Shown here one piece after another: positions 57,698-64,000 of a stretch of 64,000 nucleotides of DNA (position 1 is the stretch's first letter; the number at the start of each line of letters is the position of its first letter). Origin of the DNA: Aphanomyces cochlioides. Its lineage: Eukaryota > Oomycota > Saprolegniomycetes > Saprolegniales > Verrucalvaceae. The stretch is from NCBI GenBank assembly GCA_019828595.1, contig JAHQRK010000018.1:186001-250000 (forward strand). Direction: 5' to 3'. The translations under genes and the position numbers were made by a program. The notes below the pieces were generated by a model that worked only from the letters and a program-made list of their open reading frames with translations, searched no databases and was not told the origin of the DNA.

Positions 57698-58694
57698 CAC
57701 GTGAGTTCCATGGACGAATGACACAGCTAAGCTATGCGCAAGTGTGTTGAATAAAGTAAGAACAAACTTTGAGATTGATTAGTCGCGTAAGGGTATCCCG
57801 ACAACGTCTCCCTGACTTTGTGACGCGTGGTCGCAACTCTGGCCGGCGTAACTTTCAACTTTGAACTATGGCGACCATCTTACTGACCTCGCACTCTTTT
57901 GAAGTAGTTGACAAAGTTGAGGCAACCACTGACGTGCAAAGCGACGACATAGAGTATTCCATTCGGCGACTTGGCGGCTAAATCAAGCAGCGAGTCCACC
58001 AAAGTCGCAAACAATCCATACTCATTCGTAAGTGTTGAAAGGCACATGATGCCACCACCAACAGCATTCAAGCCGAGTCGTCATTGTTGTTTGTTGACTG
58101 TGCCTCGTTGGTATCGAAGACGCAGTTGAAATCCTTCGAAGTGGTCATCCTGGAGGCACTTCCAGACTGGTTTACATATTGCCCCCGGAGAGAACGAGTT
58201 TGTGACTACCTCTGTGCCAACTTAGCCGGCATGAGCGTCAAGGGTTACTGGGTAAATGTCTTTCCAAGCGCCTCGACACTCAGACGTTTGCCAAAATGGC
58301 GTCCATGAGCAGTGATGTACACTCCAGTGGCTTTGATTTAGTTTGGTGCTTCGCATCCTGCTGTCATGAATTAGAAGTCGTAGAGCTCGCATAATCGACT
58401 CAATGACACTCCAAATTCTTCATCCTTTGTCGTCAAAACACAAGCTTTCAAGCTATGCTTGCCGCCAATGCAGTGCCATGGCGGTCGAGTACTGTATATC
58501 AAGGTACCTCTCCATTTTTAACTCTGTTCTCAGTTCATCTATTCTCCGACCGAGGGCTCTTCAAGTCGTACGTCAAACAGCTTGGTTGTAAGGCATTTCA
58601 ATCTATCGCTCGTCTACTTGTTCATGTCGACCACACATGCGTTAAAAGGCATCGTCATCGAGAGTCGTTGATGCAACATTTCATCTAAGGGTTA
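57698..58694. other. Spacer, no gene recognised
   Basis: Frames of 60-77 codons on both strands (for example 58071-57880 minus and 58084-58308 plus) lack any recognisable domain. Confidence 0.4.
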
Positions 58695-59264
58695 GGGGCA
58701 GTCTTCGTGATCCTGGCTCACGATACAATTTGTTACATGACCCGATGGAATTTGTCTGGGCATTCCTAACGGGATCATGACCTTTAGGTGTCGCCCTCTA
58801 GGGACAAATGCTGCAACCGAAGATATCTAACAATAACGAGATCCCTACTTGACGATGGCACACGTGAGAGCACGTCTTTGGTCATCGAGAATGGGACGAC
58901 AACACTAAAACCCATCGTTGCGCCTCCAATCTCGGACGACTGCGCTCTCTGTACGATTTTATCACTTGAAATTGGAGTGAAGACGACGAATTCTCGATGT
59001 GCAGTGAAGCAAACGCTAAAGGTAGACTCAAAATAGAAGGTATGCACGACCAAATCCGCTCTGCCATCGCGATTCGTAGAACTCAAAGAGTTTGGTGCTT
59101 GAGTCTTTGGGAAATTGCGCCGTGATCCCATGATCCCAAACCAGGTCATACCCCTGGAATTGGGTCACCGTATCATGGCGAAAAAACATAAGGCCATGAT
59201 TTCGTCCAATCAAAACTCTTAGAGACTTTGGGGTTATGACCCATGATCCCATTAAGACTGCCCC
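58695..59264. mobile_element. TIR element with TTA target duplication (PIF/Harbinger-like)
   Basis: GGGGCAGTCTTCGTGATCCTGG-like sequence at the left (first 11 bases GGGGCAGTCTT) faces its complement AAGACTGCCCC at the right end, with similarity extending about 25 bases. Both ends are bordered by TTA (58692-58694 and 59265-59267), the TWA-type duplication known for PIF/Harbinger elements. Inside is a 121-codon minus frame (59149-58784) of no recognised family. Confidence 0.6.
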
Positions 59265-59371
59265 TTAGTCTCGATTAAATTAAAGGAGATTTATCCAATC
59301 AAATCACTCCATTTCATCTCTTTTATCCAATCCAAATAATTCTTTTGGACTAAGATTTCGTCAACGTCAAC

Positions 59372-60166
59372 ATGAGGTCCAAGCATGTCCTCGTGACGAT
59401 TCCAGCGTCCAACTACTGCGAGAAGGCCCGATGGGGCTTACGACTAGCCAAAATTGACTTCACGGAAGAAATGCATGCACCCCTCTTCGCCTACATGTCG
59501 ACGAAGCCCAAGGGAGGAAAGAGTGTGCCGTTGCTCTTTGGTGGCAAGGCCAACCCAGACTTTTGTTTGAAAAATAGCGACGATATTCTGACATATTGCG
59601 GCAAATGCCTGCCATCGTTGTACCCAAATGATCGCGTGAAGGAAATGGAACTCCAACTCGACAACAAATTTGGGCCAGCTGCTCGTCGATTTGCCTACAG
59701 TCTCTTTTTTTCCATGGGAACTGCAGCCAAAGGCATCATGATTGATCCACTCCAGGGAAATCTTGAATCGTACGTTGTGACGGCGACATTTCCACTACTC
59801 AAGACAGCTTTGATCAAAGCTCTCAATATCACGGACAAAGGCGTGGAACGGTCGTGGGTGAAAATCCAAGAAACTTTTGCTCAAGTTGATGCCATCTTGG
59901 GCGATGCACCCCTGGGGACTCAATTTATCGCTGGCTCGACCTTTTCAGCTGCCGATATTTCATTTTGCTCCCATGCATCGCTTTTGTTGGGCCCAACGCA
60001 AAATCCATACGTGGGCCCATACTTTAAACTCCAAGATGCACCACAAATGTACCAAGATCGCCACAAAGAGCTCGTATCTTCAAAAGCGGGCCAATTCGTC
60101 TTGTGGTGTTATGCCAATCATTACCCTGGAGATTCGACGGAGGAAACAACCCGATCCAAGTTGTAA
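59372..60166 (+). CDS. Glutathione S-transferase-like protein
   Basis: A single exon of 264 residues. The N-terminus (VLVTIPASNYCEKARWGLRL, then AKIDFTEE) is a GST/thioredoxin-like strand-helix with an SNYCEKA active-site-like turn, followed by GKSVPLLFGG (the cis-Pro position) and LKNSDDILTYC (glutathione-contact SD motif). The C-terminal part is all-helical with FIAGSTFSAADISFCSHASL, the GST_C core in which Ala-Asp follows a Ser/Thr cap. The enzyme class is unclear; conjugation of electrophiles is the family's usual role. Two CCAAT boxes (TTTATCCAATC) lie within 85 bp upstream. The start at 59372 is the first ATG of the frame. Confidence 0.82.
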   Translation: MRSKHVLVTIPASNYCEKARWGLRLAKIDFTEEMHAPLFAYMSTKPKGGKSVPLLFGGKANPDFCLKNSDDILTYCGKCLPSLYPNDRVKEMELQLDNKFGPAARRFAYSLFFSMGTAAKGIMIDPLQGNLESYVVTATFPLLKTALIKALNITDKGVERSWVKIQETFAQVDAILGDAPLGTQFIAGSTFSAADISFCSHASLLLGPTQNPYVGPYFKLQDAPQMYQDRHKELVSSKAGQFVLWCYANHYPGDSTEETTRSKL

Positions 60167-61514
60167 GTCGGCTTCAAATTCGACACGAGTGCTGCGTCGT
60201 TGCTGTGACCTGCCTCTGCTGCTGGTAGCTACTACATCAACAAATTGATGGTCGGTATTGATTGCTGTCGGTTGTCGATTTCAATCAAATTCACTTGCAT
60301 ATCAGTAAACACTCCGTTTATCGAGTTAATACACCTTGGTTCGCCCACTATGTATAGCAGGCTCCACAACACCGCACCAAAGTATCCTCTCGGCTCTCTT
60401 ATCGATCCAAACCAAACTTTGCCGTAGACTAATAGACCTTTTAGAATGTGCAGCTATTCATTAGAGCCATAGCATTCTGGGGATGAGTGTAGTTAAAAGC
60501 TCAAGGTGGATCTTGTCGAACAACGCGAAAGGATCCATGAATGGGATATGACGGTTGGAATCGTCCGACATTTCAATTGTTTCGTCATCTAGAAGCCAAA
60601 AGCACGACCCAAACAGCTTGGTTCAACATGTAGGCTCTGTCCTTCCGCTGTACACTTTCGAGTCAAGGTTTCATGCCCTCGGGGAGAGGAAGGACACTTC
60701 CTGACGCCAAACTTTCACCTCGCATTACAAAAAGCTCAATTGTTCCAAGCGCTGTCGCTGGATGTAGATTCGTCTGTATGTAGCATGCAAATACTCCCAC
60801 GTCGTTTATAGTACAGCAGAAAAAAACTCCAAGTAATTTCAAATGAAACGAGGTTAGAGCCTCTTTCGAATTATACAGTTGGATCTTTATAAAGATTAAC
60901 CTTGGCAATACGTGATTGGTTGCTTGGGTTTATTTTTTCGCAGGTTTCCAGTTCAAAGTTTAAAAACTTTCAACTGGAAACCTGCGAAAATTAATATTTA
61001 ATATAAAACAATCTCCTTTGATATATAATATGTTGTTGTCATTTTATACTTTTAAATTTTATCTCTCTCCATCAAAAAGATCGAGAAAGTCCAAGTCTCG
61101 ACCATCCCAACACGTCCGTGGAGATTCCCTTCAAGCCAGTCCGTGTACATGCCCTGACATGTCGTTGTCCATGCCCATTACAAAGTTCACTGCTGCAGCT
61201 GTCTTCAACTCTTCAGGTCAAGTTTCCGATCGCTCGACTGGGTTGACCACAATCGCAAATGGAACTGATCTCAATGCACGTGACAAACCCTGACGGTGCA
61301 GATTCAGACGGCTTTCAACATGAGGAGCGCGATGGCCGATCGCTTGGACATGAATCTACATGGGGATCAAGCCTCGCAATCACCCACGCTGGCTTCTAGC
61401 GGGAGTCCCTGGCGCACGAGTTTCAAGCACATCACGTGTCGATGCGATATGGATCTTTAAGTGCATGACCGTTCGTCATTCTCGCTTTTTCCCTCTCAAG
61501 AATCCCCAAGAAAG
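60167..61514. other. Spacer with a hairpin, no gene recognised
   Basis: Open frames of up to 91 codons have no recognisable features. A perfect hairpin lies at 60934-60990 (listed separately). Confidence 0.4.
60934..60990. repeat. 57-bp palindrome
   Basis: TTTTCGCAGGTTTCCAGTT, then CAAAG, mirrors CTTTCAACTGGAAACCTGCGAAAA; the stem is about 25 bp with an AT loop. It resembles in size the palindrome at 52559-52618 but differs in sequence. Confidence 0.9.
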
Positions 61515-63084
61515 ATGGCTGTCGGTCAAGGTCAGCGATCTGTCGCTTTCAAAGACTTGGATAATGCCAAGTTTAGCGCTGCTCACGTTCGTGCCATGTT
61601 GGTCGCCGGGTCCGGTTTCTTTGTCGACTCGTACGATAACTTTGTGATTGGGCTCATCGTCCCCATGATTGCATGGGAATACTACCACAAGTCGAGCCTT
61701 CCATCCACCCGTGGTGATGGCTGGGTCAAGGCTGCTTCGTCTTCGGGTAACATGTGGTCAAGTCTCATTTGCCGTCTTGGGTGACATCTTGGGCCGTAAT
61801 AAGGTTTACGGCATTGAGCTTATGATTCTTATCGTCGGTGCTCTTCTCACGGCCTTTGCTACGTGGCCTGTCAACGGCAACCCTGACAATTTGTTATGGC
61901 TCTTGGTTATCTGGCGCTTCGTCTTGGGTATTGGTATCGGCGGTGACTACCCAGTGTCGGCCGTCATCACGTCTGAATTTGCCTCAAGCGACCGCCGTGG
62001 TCAATTCATTGCTGCTGTGTTTGCCATGCAAGGTTTCGGTATCATCACAGGCGCTGTCTTGGCTGTCATCATGCTCCATGTCATGGAAAACAAGATTGTC
62101 GAAAACCCCAAGAACATTGGCTACGTATGGCGTACATTGGCAGGCTTTGGTGCTATCCCCGCGCTTGCAGCTGTCTACTGGCGTCTCCGCATCCCCGAAA
62201 CGCCTCGTTTCACTGTGAATGTGCTCCATGATCAAGAAGCCGCTGTCCGCAATGCCAACCAATTTTTGCAAGGAACAGCCCATGACCATAACACGTCCTT
62301 GCCAAAGCCCAACACGTCCAAGAGCTTTACCGAAGCTTTCCGCACGCACTTTTCGCAATGGGCCAACTTGAAAGTCTTGATCGGTTGTGCTGCGTGTTGG
62401 TTCTTCTTCGACATTGGTTACTGCGGCACGTCGCTCAACACGCCAGTCATCCTCGACATTATCGGCTACGGTACGCCCAGGACGACCGGCAACCAAAAGA
62501 TCTTCGATGATTTGTGGAACCGCGCTGTCGGAACGGCGATCATCAACATGTCTGGTACGGTACCTGGTTACTGGTTCACGGTCTTCTTGATTGAACCTTG
62601 GGGTCGCAAGCCCATCCAATACATGGGCTTCACCCTCTTGACAATTCTCTTCTTGGTCATGGCCATTTGGTTGGATCAATTCAAGACGGACTACCGCAAC
62701 TTGTTTGTCGTCTTGTACTCGTTCGCTTAATTCTTTTTCAACTTTGGCCCCAACGCCACGACGTTTATCATCCCCGCCGAAGTTTTCCCCACGGCCGTGC
62801 GATCTACCGGCCATGGTATTTCTGCTGCCTCCGGTAAGGCTGGCGCCATTATTGCCGCTCAGTGCTTTGCCGTCATTGCCCGCCACAAATTTGGTTTCAA
62901 AGGTGTCTTGTACATCTTCTCGGGCTGCTGTTTCTTGGGTCTCCTCTTCTCGTTCTGGGTGCCTGAAACCAAGGGCCTCACGCTTGAAGAATTGTCTGGC
63001 GATTCTGACAAGGACGGAGTCGTGGACGAAAACGAAGAGCCTGCTGCCTTTGCGGAAAGCAAGACGCCAACCAGCCAAGTGTAG
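61515..63084 (+). pseudogene. MFS inorganic phosphate transporter (PHO84-like), with frameshift and stop
   Basis: The frame from ATG 61515 (MAVGQGQRSVAFKDLDNAKF) gives the first helix (GSGFFVDSYDNFVIGLIVPM). At about 61,757 the coding text passes to the next frame (GQVSFAVLGDILGRNKVYG), consistent with one extra or two missing bases. It then shows MFS features: GRNKVYG between helices 2 and 3, RFVLGIGIGGDYPVSAVITS, an IPETPRFT loop, GRKPIQYMG between helices 8 and 9. A TAA at 62728-62730 interrupts YSFA-FFFNFGPNATTFIIPA, a signature of the phosphate:H+ symporter family, after which the frame is open to TAG 63082-63084 (VPETKGLTLEELSG). The motif set indicates proton-driven phosphate uptake at the plasma membrane. 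Two lesions suggest a pseudogene; sequencing errors are the alternative. Confidence 0.85.
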
Positions 63085-63872
63085 AAAAGGTTGGCGTTCA
63101 TTTTTTCTATCTCTCAACAATGCATTTGTGTCTTTCATTTGTTTTGTTGAGGATAATCTTCAGAAGACTGCACAAGTATCAAGTAATCATGCACGGAGCA
63201 TCACCATCAAGGGTAAAGAAAGACTGGGGTGGCTTTGTCATGGCGCAAAACAATCAAGAGTCAACGTTGGATTATGGCTTGCACATGGGAAAGGCATGGC
63301 TCGATTGACCTCTATTCGCAGGACTCCACGTCTCAAACTATGCTTCCCGTCACCTCTGTCCAATTGAATATTCCTGGTCGGCAACTCCGCAATATACGAT
63401 CTAACACATCTTACCAGTCGCAACACCACTGGGCGTCATGCTGCATGGTACGTGTTGTAAAAGCCGACACTGCTGTGTAAATCTCGATCTTCACAACCTG
63501 GATATGACGAGCGCGCCTCTCTCGATATCGAATACAGAGCAGAGCGTCCATGCAAGGCGGTCATGATATGCGCACCGCCACGCTGGAGTTCGTCGCATTC
63601 ACTCGATCCATGGCGGCGAACATCATGTTGATCCATGGAATGCATCATGAGAGTCCAGCAGACCACGTCTTGGAAAGACGATGAATTGAGCGTCTTTGCT
63701 GCGGAACAGCCCATGTCTCGGTTCATCTCGACGCAACTTGAATCAACAAACGAGCATGATATTTTGACAGTAGAAACACCGTCTTGACGTCCTAATGCTG
63801 TCCACAACAGCAGCAGCGAAGGACCTATCGAGAGTTCTAACTTGAGGATGACGTGTGAGCTTGGGATCTTCA
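63085..63872. other. Intergenic region, no gene recognised
   Basis: A 145-codon minus frame (63873-63436) overlaps the stop of the gene at the right edge and has an unstructured, Ser-rich composition; it is probably chance. Confidence 0.4.
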
Positions 63873-64000
63873 TCAGCGACGCCGTGCAGCAGGAGTTTCT
63901 GTGGCCTTGGCTTGGTCTTCTAACGCGAGAATTTCATCGATTTGGTCGGCTTGCTGGTCAAAACCGAGCGCTCGAAACGATTTTTGAGCGCACTTGTATG
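63873..64000 (-). CDS. C-terminus of an unrecognised gene (runs off the right edge)
   Basis: The minus strand is open from the edge and ends with TGA at 63875-63873. The last 41 residues include CAQKSFRALGFDQQADQIDE and LALEDQAKATETPAARRR, a helical stretch with a basic end and good codon texture. The length visible is too short for a family call. Confidence 0.55.
   Translation of the reverse strand, partial: YKCAQKSFRALGFDQQADQIDEILALEDQAKATETPAARRR

Noticed and set aside
61984..63138. A 384-codon minus-strand frame
   Set aside because: Mirror frame of the phosphate transporter, rich in Arg/Gly/Gln as expected for the reverse of this codon usage.
63436..63873. A 145-codon minus-strand frame
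   Set aside because: Starts on the stop codon region of the right-edge gene; Ser/His-rich with no domain or splice support.

Overview
The window looks like nuclear DNA of an oomycete, most likely of the Saprolegniales (Aphanomyces/Saprolegnia type). That is an inference from three things. Genes are packed on both strands and cut by many GT..AG introns of about 38-50 bp. The coding sequences belong to eukaryotic families (kinesin, CSN4, CPSF100, NDC80, polyubiquitin, REEP, FHIP). Transposon debris includes Helitron remains and MITEs. No rRNA, tRNA or CRISPR was recognised.

Bases 1-28,100 form a housekeeping gene block. In order: the 5' end of a myosin (-), a Costars/ABRACL protein (+), a CENP-E-like kinesin (+), an ankyrin-repeat gene (-), COP9 signalosome subunit 4 (-), a small protein with two FLEDPW motifs (+), remains of a single-pass membrane protein in two tandem copies, a 12-helix membrane cyclase with two catalytic domains (+), CPSF100 (+), a four-unit polyubiquitin gene (+), an unrecognised gene (-), NDC80 (+), a zinc-finger repeat protein (+) and an FHIP/FAM160-type protein (-). 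A 569-bp piece of the kinesin gene, introns included, is repeated in inverted orientation beyond the ankyrin gene. A REEP/HVA22 protein with a C-terminal extension follows at 28,969-30,177 (-).

Bases 30,200-58,000 are an accessory region. Four copies of an AIFM2/FSP1-like NAD(P)H oxidoreductase are scattered here, two open (48,883 and 54,665) and two broken (32,083 and 56,500). Two broken MYND-finger genes lie beside them. Between the first and second oxidoreductase copies sits a decayed Helitron, with 11 STPR-like 23-residue repeats, Helitron_like_N/Rep and a gutted Pif1 helicase, next to an intact Ulp1-type (C48) protease. Several MITE-like elements and near-perfect palindromes fill the AT-rich spacers.

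Bases 58,000-64,000 hold a TIR element with TTA duplications, a GST-like gene, a phosphate-transporter (PHO84-like) gene with a frameshift and a stop, and the 3' end of an unrecognised gene on the minus strand.

The most notable single gene is the cyclase at 12,988-16,625. Its first catalytic domain has C2-type residues and its second has C1-type residues, the reverse of animal transmembrane adenylyl cyclases and like the inverted arrangement described for ciliate and apicomplexan guanylyl cyclases. All splice sites were placed by eye from reading frame, GT..AG borders and family similarity, and no search was run.
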